64,000 nt of DNA from Niallia circulans (lineage in GTDB: Bacteria; Bacillota; Bacilli; Bacillales; Cytobacillaceae), in NCBI RefSeq assembly GCF_007273535.1, contig NZ_RIBP01000001.1:310001-374000 (forward strand), in the 5' to 3' direction. A program made the translations under genes and the position numbers. The notes below the pieces were generated by a model, which saw only the letters and a list, made by a program, of their open reading frames with translations, was not told where the DNA came from and made no database searches. Of the stretch, positions 19,416-28,708 are shown piece by piece; position 1 is the stretch's first letter; the number at the start of each line of letters is the position of its first letter.

Positions 19416-19484
19416 CGGGGGCTTTCCTTAAATATAAGGTGCCCTTTTATTATGTCGCTAAAGGGGCAGGTTAGTTTAAGTGTA
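19416..19484. repeat. Dispersed repeat with terminator-like hairpin
   Basis: GGGGCTTTCCTTA / TAAGGTGCCC hairpin with T run, then AAAGGGGCAGGTTAGTTTAAGTG. The GGCAG..TAGTTTAAGTG box recurs in at least ten gaps between 19 and 41 kb. Confidence 0.55.
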
Positions 19485-19577
19485 ATTATTCACATATAAG
19501 TACGTATATTTAGTGTGTCAAAAGTCTAGAAGAGATAGTAGAATGTTTTTATACAAAAAAGTCCAGGGGGGATTGTA

Positions 19578-19988
19578 ATGAGTTTGGCTACTTATATAGG
19601 GTGTAATATAGAAATACTCATTAATGATGATGAATTTTCAGATGAATTTTTTTATATTGGAAGCTGCTTTGCGGATGAGCTTAATCTGCTAGATGTAAAA
19701 AAATATCAGTTTACTACTCCTTACGTTTATGAAGTATCAAGTAATTGGGGAATTGAAATTAGTGAATATATGAACCCGGAAACGTGTGCACAATCGAAAA
19801 AGAAGCTTATAAAATTATGTGAAATTATGGATAATTATATAAAGAAAGACGATTTTTTTGAATTGTATAGTTGTTGGGTAGGAGAAGAAGCTGATAAGCG
19901 TGAGGGTGAAACAACTCTCCAAATAAATGATTTTGATATTAACCAAATTAATATACCTGAAAAAACACTAGTTAGATTTGAAAAATGA
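19578..19988 (+). CDS. Hypothetical acidic protein
   Basis: 136 aa, acidic, no signal peptide or membrane segment. GGGGGG lies 8 nt before the ATG. I recognise no domain. The composition (many D/E, a WGIEI and a CWVGEEAD segment) and the location next to repeats resemble contact-toxin immunity proteins, but that is only a guess. A terminator/repeat follows at 20009. Confidence 0.6.
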   Translation: MSLATYIGCNIEILINDDEFSDEFFYIGSCFADELNLLDVKKYQFTTPYVYEVSSNWGIEISEYMNPETCAQSKKKLIKLCEIMDNYIKKDDFFELYSCWVGEEADKREGETTLQINDFDINQINIPEKTLVRFEK

Positions 19989-20008
19989 ATATCTCTTGTT
20001 AAATTAAC

Positions 20009-20078
20009 AGACTTTCCTCAGTTAACTAGGAAAGTCCTTTTCTTATGGAACAATAATGGCAGCTTAGTTTAAGTGAAT
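20009..20078. repeat. Terminator plus dispersed repeat box
   Basis: GACTTTCCT / AGGAAAGTC stem with T-rich tail (20009-20043), then GGAACAATAATGGCAGCTTAGTTTAAGTG, the common repeat box. It ends the gene at 19578. Confidence 0.6.
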
Positions 20079-20128
20079 TCACTCACAAAAAAGGCAGTAT
20101 ATAGTATGACTGCCTAATATAACCACTG

Positions 20129-20983
20129 TTATTTTTTATTGTTGTTTATTTGCAAAAAGCGAATGAATTTTTTTAAACCTGGTGTTTGCTGTTTTTTGTT
20201 CTTAATTAAAAAGTCTACTTGTATTTTTTTAGGTAATTCTGTGAATATGATTTCTTTTGTACTTTTTCGATTTGCTGCAATGTCTGCAGGTATTATGCTA
20301 ATACCAAGTCCATCATGAACTGCTTGAATAATGGATTCTAGTGATTCAAACTCAATGATATTGGAACTATGAAAGTTGCTTTCTTTGGACAACTCCAATA
20401 ATTGTTTTCGATATATGCAATTTACATCACTATTAACTATTAACGTATGATTAGAATTAATGTCAAAGGGATTAAGTTTAGGAGTTATTAGTACTATTTT
20501 CTCAAAGTAACTATAAATAACATCGCAATTAGTTATATTTTTACTACTATTTACAAATATACCATCAACTTCACCATAGAAAAGCATTTTTTCTAACGTC
20601 AAATTATTATTTGTTCTTACTTTTACATCTATATTATTATATTCTTTTAAAAAAGAAGAAAGTAAGTGAGGAATTTTAACTGCAGAAATTGTTTGAGAGG
20701 CCCCTATTTTTAATGGTTCTCTCCATTTGTTAGGATTAACAGCTGTCTTAGCTTCATCTATTAATTGTAATATTTCATTTGTATAATCTAATAATTTTTT
20801 CCCTTCTTCAGTCAATGTTACTCCCCGATTATTGCGCATAAATAACCGAACACCTAGTTCATTTTCTAAATTCTTAATCCGTTGACTAACATTTGGTTGT
20901 ACATATCCCAATTTTTCCGCAGCTTTAGATACTGATTGCAGTTCTGCAACGTGTTTGAAAATCTTTAATTCATGACTTTCCAA
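20129..20983 (-). CDS. LysR family transcriptional regulator
   Basis: 284 aa. N-terminal winged helix with SVSKAAEKLGYVQPNVSQRI and LENELGVRLFMRNNRGVTLTEEG; the rest is a periplasmic-binding-like effector domain. I chose the TTG at 20983 because AGAAGGG lies 7 nt before it and the product then starts MESHELKIFKHV, as LysR proteins do; the ATG at 21010 has only a distant, weak site. It is divergent from the SDR gene at 21115, the usual layout for a LysR activator and its target. The effector is unknown. Confidence 0.88.
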   Translation of the reverse strand: MESHELKIFKHVAELQSVSKAAEKLGYVQPNVSQRIKNLENELGVRLFMRNNRGVTLTEEGKKLLDYTNEILQLIDEAKTAVNPNKWREPLKIGASQTISAVKIPHLLSSFLKEYNNIDVKVRTNNNLTLEKMLFYGEVDGIFVNSSKNITNCDVIYSYFEKIVLITPKLNPFDINSNHTLIVNSDVNCIYRKQLLELSKESNFHSSNIIEFESLESIIQAVHDGLGISIIPADIAANRKSTKEIIFTELPKKIQVDFLIKNKKQQTPGLKKFIRFLQINNNKK

Positions 20984-21012
20984 TAGTTTCACCCTTCTCG
21001 CTGGTATCATTT

Positions 21013-21034
21013 ATAATGATACCTATCTCATTAT
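21013..21034. promoter_or_regulatory. Inverted repeat, candidate LysR site
   Basis: ATAATGA at 21013-21019 and TCATTAT at 21028-21034, 8 bp apart, in the 131-bp divergent gap between the LysR gene and the SDR. LysR proteins bind such dyads; the match is inferred. Confidence 0.4.
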
Positions 21035-21114
21035 TCTGTATTATACTCTTCATTTTGATTAAAGCATAATGTAATAGTACAAATAATTTAAAAATAAGTA
21101 AGGATGATATTGAA

Positions 21115-21855
21115 ATGAGATTAAAGAATAAAGTAGTAATTATAACTGGTGGTGGCACTGGAGTAGGAAGAGCTACAGCTGTAAAACTAGCAGCTGAGGG
21201 TGCAAAAGTAGTGATAAATTACAACCAATCTGATATGGAAGCTCTTAAAGTTGTCAATGAGATAAAACAAAATGGAGGGATAGCTATTGCTCATAAAGCA
21301 AATGTAGCAAAAGAAAAGGAAGTAAAGGAATTAGTATATCAAACTGTTCAAACTTTTGGATCTGTCGATGGCTTAGTAAACAACGCGAGTATTACAGCTC
21401 AAATAGCTATGGATGACTTAGATACAGTAACAGATGAAATATGGGATTCTCTTTTCAGTGTAAATGTGAAGGGAATGTTCTATTGCATAAAAGCTGTTGT
21501 CCCTTATATGAAAAAACAACAATCTGGAGTAATAGTAAATATGGGAAGTGTAGCAGGAATTACTGGTATAGGTTCGTCCATCCCATATGCAGCAACAAAA
21601 TCTGCTATACATACAATGACAAGGTCCTTAGCTATTGCATTGGCACCTTCAATAAGAGTTAATAGTATTTCTCCTGGAGCTGTAGAAACAAAGTGGTGGG
21701 CTGGTAATGAAAAGAAGATGTATCAACTTGCAGGTAAATTACCACTACAAAGGATTTCCACACCAGAGGATATAGCAGAAGCTATAATTTTTCAACTAAC
21801 TCAAGAGTCTATAACGGGGCAAGTATTTACTATAGATAATGGTCAAACCCTCTAA
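21115..21855 (+). CDS. SDR family oxidoreductase
   Basis: Classical short-chain dehydrogenase of 246 aa. TGGGTGVG at 11-18 binds NAD(P); NNAS at 89-92; catalytic S145, Y158, K162 (YAATK); SPGAVET after them; C-terminal GQVFTIDNGQTL. AAGGAT lies before the ATG at longer than usual spacing. It is close in type to FabG-like 3-ketoacyl/glucose dehydrogenases but lies alone next to its LysR regulator, so the substrate is not predictable. Confidence 0.9.
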   Translation: MRLKNKVVIITGGGTGVGRATAVKLAAEGAKVVINYNQSDMEALKVVNEIKQNGGIAIAHKANVAKEKEVKELVYQTVQTFGSVDGLVNNASITAQIAMDDLDTVTDEIWDSLFSVNVKGMFYCIKAVVPYMKKQQSGVIVNMGSVAGITGIGSSIPYAATKSAIHTMTRSLAIALAPSIRVNSISPGAVETKWWAGNEKKMYQLAGKLPLQRISTPEDIAEAIIFQLTQESITGQVFTIDNGQTL

Positions 21856-21873
21856 TTTAAGAGGGTTTATTTT
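21845..21873 (+). terminator. Terminator overlapping the SDR stop codon
   Basis: AAACCCTCT / AGAGGGTTT with a 6-nt loop and T-rich tail; the 5' arm includes the last codons of the SDR. Confidence 0.75.
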
Positions 21874-22053
21874 ATAAGGACAGGATAAGCTATCATTTTA
21901 CATTTATTCATCAAAAAAAGCATTCTTGTATTAATAAAGAGAAAAATCTCTTATGTCATAAACATGGTAGGATAGTGGAAGAAGGAGAAAAATGAATAAT
22001 GCGTATTTGACTCTTTGGTATCAGGTCATACTAAGTTAAAAAGGTGTGGCTTT

Positions 22054-22539
22054 ATGAAACAAACATTTTTTCTTTTAACATTAATTACTGTAATTTTTCT
22101 TACAGGATTTGTTAAGAAAGACCAAGATAAATGCCTTCATTGTAAAGAATGCTATGATACCGCTTGGGATGACGGGTATAGGATGGGTTATGGTACAGGA
22201 ACTGTAAATGAAAGGTACCGTATCGCAAGAAGCTTGATTCAATTAGGAAAAACGGATGAAGAACTTGTTCACATGATATCAACAAGCTATGTGGAATTAA
22301 AGGATGTAAGAGAGCAGATCAGACTATATCATGGTTATTTTGAATTTGAGGTATCAAGTTACGAGAAAGCAAGAGCACTCTTAAGAGAAGGTAAATCAAA
22401 CGAAGAGATTGTAGAAAAAACAAATTTAAGTTTCTATGAATTAGAATTGGTGAAAAGACAACTTAAGCAATCTAATGGAAAGTTCAAATGGGAAAGTGAG
22501 TATCTATGGAGCTTAAGCGAAAGCGATATGTTTTTGTGA
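22054..22539 (+). CDS. Secreted protein with two helical repeats
   Basis: 161 aa. Starting at ATG 22054 (AAGGTG upstream) the first 20 residues form a signal peptide or anchor (QTFFLLTLITVIFLTGFV). A CLHCKEC motif follows with three cysteines. Then two related units, IARSLIQLGKTDEELVHMI and KARALLREGKSNEEIVEKT, each followed by a turn and another helix; this pattern is like the A-LL--G-s-EeI---T-ls--E repeats at the end of Rpn-type PD-(D/E)XK nucleases. An upstream in-frame start at 22015 would mask the signal peptide. Function unknown. Confidence 0.6.
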   Translation: MKQTFFLLTLITVIFLTGFVKKDQDKCLHCKECYDTAWDDGYRMGYGTGTVNERYRIARSLIQLGKTDEELVHMISTSYVELKDVREQIRLYHGYFEFEVSSYEKARALLREGKSNEEIVEKTNLSFYELELVKRQLKQSNGKFKWESEYLWSLSESDMFL

Positions 22540-22561
22540 ACTTAACTGGAAAATAGTAAAG

Positions 22562-22720
22562 AAAAGTACTAGTTATTGGAGGCGTTATTCCAGTAGGGAT
22601 TAATGCTTCTTTATTGTTCTGGAACAAACGCGGCAGGATAGTGAAAGAAAAAAACGATGAAAAGCGGAAATTTCTATTCAATAGAACAAACTAGAGGGAT
22701 TCTTCATTATGAAGTATTCC
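22562..22720. repeat. Dispersed repeat and terminator
   Basis: TATTGGAGGCGTTATTCC..GGGATTAATGC hairpin-like block then CTGGAACAAACGCGGCAGGATAGTG (22562-22645), similar to 34961-35105. A separate terminator GGGATTCTTCAT / ATGAAGTATTCC plus T run lies at 22694-22720. No gene is seen from 22540 to 22896. Confidence 0.55.
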
Positions 22721-22896
22721 TTTTTTAGGCTATTAAAGTAACATCTTGAAATTTGAAAAGCTAAACAAAAAATAAAAACAGAAAGTGTAAATTTATCTAA
22801 TCATTAATAGTAATAGACACAGAACAAGCATAAAGACTAAACTAAAGAAATGAAGAAGAATAATGATGGAAAAAGAGATGTAAGGTTGGTGTATAT

Positions 22897-23427
22897 ATGA
22901 AAGTTTATACAGTTCAAGAGTTAGAAACATATTACCGTATGAGGGAACAAGGATATTTAATCGGTGATGAGAAGTTCGTTTGTGAAGACTTTAAAAAACC
23001 TTATCAATGGATGATGAAGCAAATGGAAAAGAAGATTGAAGGATACAACGGTAAGGATTACCCTATTTGGGTTTGGAAGAGAAATGTTAATAGAAATGAA
23101 CATGATTTGCTTAGTAAAGGGACAAAAGGAGTAATACTTACTTTAGAGATACCTGAAGATAGAATTTTATGGTCTGACTTTGATCAATGGCATTTTGTAC
23201 TGAATAATGCCCCACTTCTAGAGTCAGAGGATGAATGGGAAAGATATATAGAGGATGAGGAGAGCTATCCTACTGAAGAAACGTGGGAAAAGATTTTTGA
23301 CTTAAATCTATTGAGAAGGAATGGTAAATTAAATGAAGAGTGGATTCAAGGTGTTACACCAAAGATTACTATGAGTATGGTCAAAAAAGTAACAAGATTT
23401 ATTGCTAAAAGTAGTAAACATTATTAA
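22897..23427 (+). CDS. DUF3841 domain protein
   Basis: 176 aa, cytosolic. The pattern fits DUF3841: MKVYTVQELETYY, then YQWMMKQMEKKI, YPIWVWKR, GTKGVILTLEIPEDRILWSDFDQWHFVLN. Biochemical role unknown for the family; some members sit in defence or accessory islands. GTAAGGTTGG lies before the ATG, a moderate ribosome site. It is a single-gene unit between repeats. Confidence 0.75.
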   Translation: MKVYTVQELETYYRMREQGYLIGDEKFVCEDFKKPYQWMMKQMEKKIEGYNGKDYPIWVWKRNVNRNEHDLLSKGTKGVILTLEIPEDRILWSDFDQWHFVLNNAPLLESEDEWERYIEDEESYPTEETWEKIFDLNLLRRNGKLNEEWIQGVTPKITMSMVKKVTRFIAKSSKHY

Positions 23428-23520
23428 TACCTTTCTTACCAAGCCGTTATCCCTGGGGATAATAGCAAAATGCAAATGTTTTAGAACAAACATGAAAGCA
23501 TTCCTTATAATAGAGGAAAG

Positions 23521-23700
23521 TTTGTGAAACAACGTACTTAAGCTATCGGGGGCGTTTGTTTCATAAGAGCTTCCTAAGTGGTACATATTATGTCACATCT
23601 GATACTACCTTTTTAATAAGGCTCCAAGTCATTAGCTTTAAAATTGCGAAATAAAAAAGTTTGTGAAATACTAATAGTGTTCTATTTGAAGGACTGATTT
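23521..23700. repeat. Repeat block matching the HU leader
   Basis: TTTGTGAAACAACGTACTTAA, the GGGGGCG block, CTTCCTAA.TGGT and AATACTAATAGTG match 9871-10060 upstream of the intact HU gene in order. This is the duplicated HU promoter region. Confidence 0.65.
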
Positions 23701-23715
23701 CTAGGAGGTACATAT

Positions 23716-23960
23716 ATGAACAAAACAGAACTTATTAATGCAACTCAACTAGAGTAATTGACTCCGTAATGGAAACAATCACAACAGCATTAAAAAATGG
23801 TGAAAAAGTAGAGATTCTAGGATTTGGTTCTTTTTCTGTTAGTGAACGTGCTGCAAGAAAAGGACGTAATCCTCAAACTGGTGAAGAAATAGAAATTGCA
23901 GCAAGTAAAGTACCTACTTTTAAAGCCGGAAAAAACTTAAAAGATGCTGTAAAAGAATAA
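23716..23960 (+). pseudogene. HU gene copy with 31-bp deletion
   Basis: Nearly the same as the HU gene at 10067, but after the ninth codon (AATGCA) 31 bp are missing relative to that copy, which shifts the frame to a stop (CTAGAGTAA). The remaining 60 codons (beta-arm [12 protein letters not shown] and C-terminus) are intact and begin with an ATG at 23769, but the first DNA-binding helix pair would be lost. HU terminator follows at 23976. Confidence 0.85.
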
Positions 23961-24609
23961 TGAAACTTAGTATGGTAGGGGAATTAATCCTCTACCTCTT
24001 TTAATATGCCTTTTAATTTATCTATTTAAGGGTAATTAATTTTAGACAGTATGCTCACATACGAACCTGGATATGTATATAACCGGGCTGGTTATAGCTG
24101 GTTCTATGTACAGAAGTATGTGAAACCAACAGGGTAGTATTAGAAAATGCAATGGCTGAGTAAATTTTATCAGTGAAGTTATGAATCTTCAAGTCTGTGT
24201 TAATTTCTTATTAACGTTTAATGATATTGGTTGAAAATGCGTCTAATTCCTTGGTATATGAGGAAGTAGACGCTTTTTTGTTATATTCAATTTCATTCTA
24301 AGAAGGATTATCGCTTGTTTTAGGAGTTAACGCTCCGATTCTGCGTTAAATTTGATATCCAAGAGAAATCTATTGGTTTATTGAGGGAGTTTAATACACT
24401 AAGGTAGGGATTATATAGTTATTATAAACCCGTCTCGATATTTAGGTACTTCTCCGCATCGCTTCGAGTAAAATAAATACTGAAATAAAGTCAATCTTGG
24501 AATATACTATTAACATTGGGGCAATAGGTTAACAACAAATCTATTTCTATTTTAACATTCCGAGATTTTTGCAATAAACAACATGAAACTGACATAGGAG
24601 ATTCCTAAA
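23961..24609. other. Gene-free stretch with duplicated elements
   Basis: Contains the HU terminator (23976-24003), the remnant ending YSWFYVQKYVKPTG (24065-24139), a GCGTCTA.TTCCT / AGGAA.TAGACGC hairpin with T run (24239-24275) and the block shared with 16231-16440. No gene is visible from 24400 to the nuclease start. Confidence 0.5.
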
Positions 24610-25548
24610 ATGAAAACAAAAATAAACTATTTAATTTTACTATTAACGGCCATTATCATGGTTGGTTGTACCAACCTTGATGATGCAGCCACCACAGAAA
24701 AAGATTCACAAGAAGTAACTACAGCAACAGATAGTAATAATCAAACTGAAGAAGCTGCCAATACGGTTGTAGATGAATCAGTAGCAGAGGGGAAATCAAT
24801 TGAATCAAATGATAAGCGGTTTGCCGGATACGAACCTCTAGAAGTAGATGGGGGTGATTTGTCTGGAAATCGTAAATCGAATGTTGTCGTTAACATTGGA
24901 TACGGGGATCGTGATTATTGGGCATTTACGAATGAATACGGACAATTAGTACGTGTCATTGCAGACGAAATCATTTTACAAGATGACAAAACCGAACCTG
25001 TATTATCGTCTGGCCGCTACTATTCGGATGAGGCAAAGGTTCCTGGCGTTGAAAGGGCCGATTTAGATGAAGGACATATCATTGCGGATTCTCTCGGAGG
25101 GGTATCGAATGCTTATAATATTACTCCACAAGATAGCACACTCAATCGCCATGGTGACCAAGCCTATTTAGAGGATGCGATTCGCAAGGCAGGTGGAGCC
25201 ACTAATTTTGAAGCGAATATCACCTATCAGGATACGAAAACGCAGATTCCTTCTAGTTATCAGTATACTTATACAATAAAGGGAAATGTCATTACTGATT
25301 CATTTCAAAATGTAAACCCTGACGAAGTAAATGAATCACTTGGATTAACCGGAAATAAGGACTCCGAGTCCGATACAGCCAGTTCTTCCAAAAATGAAGA
25401 GGATCTTTCTAGTGTTGATACAAACGGTAATGGACAAGTGACAATCGCAGAAGCAAAAGCAGCAGGTTTCAGTATGCCGATAACTAGTGATCACTGGTTG
25501 TACAAATATATGAGAGATAATGATAACGATGGTATGGTAGGAGAGTAA
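24610..25548 (+). CDS. Lipoprotein DNA/RNA non-specific endonuclease with Excalibur-like tail
   Basis: Exported nuclease of 312 aa. Signal peptide ends in a lipobox with Cys20 (IIMVGC), so it should be tethered to the outer face of the membrane. A low-complexity linker follows (21-70). The catalytic domain holds RADLDEGHIIADSLGG with D153-EG-H156, and N170 and N179 as metal-site candidates; this is the betabetaalpha-metal NucA/EndA type. The C-terminus (265-312) has DTNGNGQV and DNDNDGM calcium loops as in Excalibur/EF-hand extracellular domains. AGGAG before ATG. Likely roles: nucleotide scavenging, DNA uptake or defence. Confidence 0.85.
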   Translation: MKTKINYLILLLTAIIMVGCTNLDDAATTEKDSQEVTTATDSNNQTEEAANTVVDESVAEGKSIESNDKRFAGYEPLEVDGGDLSGNRKSNVVVNIGYGDRDYWAFTNEYGQLVRVIADEIILQDDKTEPVLSSGRYYSDEAKVPGVERADLDEGHIIADSLGGVSNAYNITPQDSTLNRHGDQAYLEDAIRKAGGATNFEANITYQDTKTQIPSSYQYTYTIKGNVITDSFQNVNPDEVNESLGLTGNKDSESDTASSSKNEEDLSSVDTNGNGQVTIAEAKAAGFSMPITSDHWLYKYMRDNDNDGMVGE

Positions 25549-25675
25549 GAACTAGAACTTTAGTTAGAGATCTTTATAGCGTTGGTGAAGCTATTGCGTT
25601 TTTTGTTATGTTAGCTTGGAATAAGATCTACAAAGTTGAAAATAATTAATTATCATACAGAAATAAACTAATAAC

Positions 25676-25709
25676 AAAACACTCTCTTGACGGGGAGTGT
25701 TTTGTTTAT
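25676..25709 (+). terminator. Terminator
   Basis: AAAACACTC / GGAGTGTTTT stem with T-rich end, about 130 bp after the nuclease gene. The rest of the gap to 25828 shows nothing. Confidence 0.65.
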
Positions 25710-25828
25710 AAGTAAATGAATAGCTCTGTTCTTGTGTCACAAAAAGGGTAGTTTAGATAAATAATCGTTGAAAAATGTTATTATTATAAGAGTATTCGCA
25801 TAATTAAGATTTATAAGGAGAGATAGTT

Positions 25829-26341
25829 ATGGAAAAAACAGAATATGAATGGGTAAAACAAACAAGACAGATTTTATTAGACCAGTGTAAAGAACTGAAC
25901 GAATATGATTTTACAAAAGAATTTGGCTTTGGTTTTCAAAGTATAAAAGATTCTTTAGTACATGTGGCAGGTTGCTATCATGCTTGGCTGGGTTCTTTTA
26001 TACTTTCAAAGACAACTTCACCCCTACTAACAAAGGAAGTAATCAATGAGATGCAGATAGGAGATATTCAACTTTATTTTCAACAAGCGGACAAATATGT
26101 AGATATTGTATTTGATCAATTTACCGATAAATTTGATGATATTATCGAAAAAGAACCTTCTTGGAAGATAGGCATTGGAGCTATAAGGAAAACACCACAC
26201 CAATTATTAACTCATTCTATTACACATGAATTTCATCATAAAGGGCAAATTGTAGCAATGCTGCGAATACTTGGTTACATACCTAATAATACAGACATAT
26301 TGGGATTAGATGAGAGGGAGTTGTTAAATAATAAAAAATGA
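25829..26341 (+). CDS. DinB family protein
   Basis: 170-residue four-helix protein of the DinB/YfiT metalloenzyme group. Candidate metal ligands: the first His near residue 46 (VHVAGCYHAW) and the HEFHHKGQ motif near residue 133-140. Members include thiol-dependent transferases, e.g. bacillithiol transferases; a detoxification role is inference. AAGGAGA precedes the ATG. It stands alone between repeats and the flavoprotein gene. Confidence 0.87.
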   Translation: MEKTEYEWVKQTRQILLDQCKELNEYDFTKEFGFGFQSIKDSLVHVAGCYHAWLGSFILSKTTSPLLTKEVINEMQIGDIQLYFQQADKYVDIVFDQFTDKFDDIIEKEPSWKIGIGAIRKTPHQLLTHSITHEFHHKGQIVAMLRILGYIPNNTDILGLDERELLNNKK

Positions 26342-26474
26342 TTTGAATAAGATAGACTGAAAAAATAAAATAAATTTGAATTAGAAATATAAACTTGTAG
26401 TTGATTATTTCTAGTTTTATTCATAATATGTAAATATGAACGTATATTCATATTTAGTGAGGGGTTTAATTTTT

Positions 26475-27518
26475 ATGTTATATGACACTATTATTATCGG
26501 TGCTGGTCAAGCTGGGCTTTCCGTTGGCTATTACTTAAAAAAAACTAATAAAAAATTTGTTATTCTAGATAAAGGGTCCAAAATAGGGGAGAGTTGGAGG
26601 GATAGATACGATTCCTTAACTTTATTTACGCCTAGAATGTATTGTTCTTTACCTGAAATGGAAATGGAGGGGGAAATTCATGGATTTCCTAATAAAGATG
26701 AAATTGCAGCATATTTAAATAGTTATGCGAACAAATATGAACTTCCGATAAAACTTAACAAGGAGATAATACATGTAACGAAAGAGGATGGATTATTTAT
26801 TGTAAAAACCCGTCTGGAGGAATTTACTGCAAAAAATCTTGTGATAGCAACTGGACCATTTCAGTCACCTCATATACCCTCACTAGCGAAATGCTTATCA
26901 CCAAACATTTATCAAATACACTCATCGGAATATAAGAATCCACAGCAACTTACTAACGGAAATGTATTAGTTGTAGGTGCTGGGAATAGTGGAGCACAAA
27001 TAGCCGTTGAGCTTTCAAAGGAAAGAGATGTGTATTTGGCGCATAGTAACAAACTAATTTTTTTACCCCTGATTATCGGAAAAAGGAGTATTTTTTGGTG
27101 GTTTGATAAATTAGGGATATTAAGAGCTAATAATACCTCCTTTTTAGGTAAATTAATTCAGAGTAAAGGAGATCCTATCTTTGGATTGGAACTAAAAGAG
27201 GCCATTAAGAAGAGGCAGATAACCGCAAAAGCAAAAGTGATTAGTACGAATCAAGATAGGATTATATTTGAAGATTCATCCTCGATAGAAGTTAACAATA
27301 TTATATGGGCTACTGGTTTCAGGATATCACTACCTTGGTTACAGTTTGATTATTTATATGATAACGAAGGAAAGATAGTACATGAACGAGGGATTACAAG
27401 CGAAAAAGGATTATATTTTATTGGTTTACCATGGCAGTTTCGACGTGGATCAGCACTACTTCAAGGTGTAGGCTATGATGCACAGTATATTATCAAACAT
27501 ATAATGAAAAACAGCTAG
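26475..27518 (+). CDS. FAD/NAD(P)-dependent flavoprotein monooxygenase (CzcO-like)
   Basis: 347 aa. N-terminal FAD-binding GAGQAG (IIIGAGQAGLSVGYYL) and a second dinucleotide motif GAGNSGAQ near residue 165; IIWATGF near residue 280 is typical of the class B monooxygenase-like group (COG2072). I chose the ATG at 26475 because GAGGGG lies 11 nt upstream and the FAD motif then starts at residue 6; the in-frame ATG at 26436 adds a poor leader. Substrate unknown; possible heteroatom oxidation or metal-resistance-linked oxidoreductase. Confidence 0.87.
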   Translation: MLYDTIIIGAGQAGLSVGYYLKKTNKKFVILDKGSKIGESWRDRYDSLTLFTPRMYCSLPEMEMEGEIHGFPNKDEIAAYLNSYANKYELPIKLNKEIIHVTKEDGLFIVKTRLEEFTAKNLVIATGPFQSPHIPSLAKCLSPNIYQIHSSEYKNPQQLTNGNVLVVGAGNSGAQIAVELSKERDVYLAHSNKLIFLPLIIGKRSIFWWFDKLGILRANNTSFLGKLIQSKGDPIFGLELKEAIKKRQITAKAKVISTNQDRIIFEDSSSIEVNNIIWATGFRISLPWLQFDYLYDNEGKIVHERGITSEKGLYFIGLPWQFRRGSALLQGVGYDAQYIIKHIMKNS

Positions 27519-27673
27519 CTGTATTAAAAAAAAAATATCCATTCTTATGAAAGAAAAGAGGCTTATTAGGAAATGAATTGTTTAATAGTAGGGAGGTCAT
27601 GTAATTGACATCCCTACTAAATTTATAACTAGGAAAAGACTTTAATAAAACAATATAAAAGACTACTGATTGT

Positions 27674-27944
27674 TTAAATACTAAACTTTACTCCAGCAAG
27701 TTCTTCACTAAGCTGCCACAAGCGTTGTGCTGAATCAGGATCCGTAGCCCATGGTAGGACTCCCGGCATCTCCTTTGGGGTGGATACAGCCTTGGCAATA
27801 TTAACATCTAAACAGTAAACTTCCACCCTTATCTTTAAGACTCGGGCTTGTTGCACACCACACACTAGTTGCTGCCCCTTGTTCTTCTGTCTTCAAGTCG
27901 TTCCCAAAGTCTAGACTGCTAAGTTCCTCGTCAGTCAAAAACGT
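27674..27944 (-). pseudogene. C-terminal remnant of an SDR
   Basis: Read on the minus strand, one frame gives KTEEQGAATSVWCATSP, then a +1 shift near 27825 leads to VYCLDVNIAKAV and RLWQLSEELAGVKF, a C-terminus typical of retinol/protochlorophyllide-type SDRs. The N-terminal two thirds are absent. No promoter or ribosome site serves it. Confidence 0.7.
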
Positions 27945-28077
27945 GAGAGATCTGTATAGATTTTATTTATATAAGTGATTTGTTCAATAATCGTTTCAAA
28001 AGCTATTAATGATTAGTTTTTTTGGGTGGGCTATAAATTATTTCCTACCTTCACCGATTTTCCTTGAAAAATATTTA

Positions 28078-28097
28078 TTAGTACTATATAGTACTAA
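28078..28097. promoter_or_regulatory. Perfect 20-bp palindrome, TetR operator 1
   Basis: TTAGTACTATATAGTACTAA ends 2 bp before the first ATG of the TetR gene. The same arms recur at 28709 before the next gene, so it is almost certainly the operator of this regulator. Confidence 0.8.
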
Positions 28098-28099
28098 AT

Positions 28100-28684
28100 A
28101 TGATGAAGAATAAATTAATGAATCGAAAGCATGTCATTGAAGTAGCAGCGATTTTATTTTTAGAAAAGGGATTTGCATACACAAGCATGGATGAATTGGT
28201 TCGAGTCAGTAAAGTGTCCAAGTCAAATGTGTATTATCATTTCTCGAACAAAGAAGAGTTATTAGAAGCTGTGGTTGATTATTGGATTGCTAAGTACCAT
28301 TTTGCAATAGAAGAGGTGATAAACCAGCAACAACTTTCGGTCGAGCAACGAGTGACCATGTTTTTAATGCAATTAGCACAAGGTGTGCAAGTGAGGGAGT
28401 TTAAAGGAAGTTGTCCATTTATTACACTGGCAATTCAAAGCCCGGCACAAGCTACCCAACTGAAAGAAAGAATTGGCTTGTTTTTTGCCGAATTGCAATC
28501 AAAGGTCAGTTTGCTTATTGCTCAAGGAATCGAAAGAGGGGAATTTCGAAAGGCAATCCAGCCGGAAGAAATAGCCTCATTATTTATTACCAATTTGGAA
28601 GGCGCGTTATTTATTGCAGAAACGCAAAAGGATGCAACAATCATTACAAAAACAGCTCAACAATTTATGAAGTTGCTTCATTAA
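28100..28684 (+). CDS. TetR family transcriptional regulator
   Basis: 194 aa. The HTH is clear: RKHVIEVAAILFLEKGFAYTSMDELVRVSKVSKSNVYYHFSNKEELLEA; the C-terminal ligand domain is of the YfiR/AcrR_C sort. No ribosome site is seen before the ATG at 28100, since the operator lies there; the message may be leaderless or start at the ATG at 28118. Twin operators at its own start and before the next gene indicate autoregulation and control of the SDR/hydrolase fusion. The inducer is unknown. Confidence 0.88.
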   Translation: MMKNKLMNRKHVIEVAAILFLEKGFAYTSMDELVRVSKVSKSNVYYHFSNKEELLEAVVDYWIAKYHFAIEEVINQQQLSVEQRVTMFLMQLAQGVQVREFKGSCPFITLAIQSPAQATQLKERIGLFFAELQSKVSLLIAQGIERGEFRKAIQPEEIASLFITNLEGALFIAETQKDATIITKTAQQFMKLLH

Positions 28685-28708
28685 AGAGGCAATTTTTTTT
28701 ACACAAAA

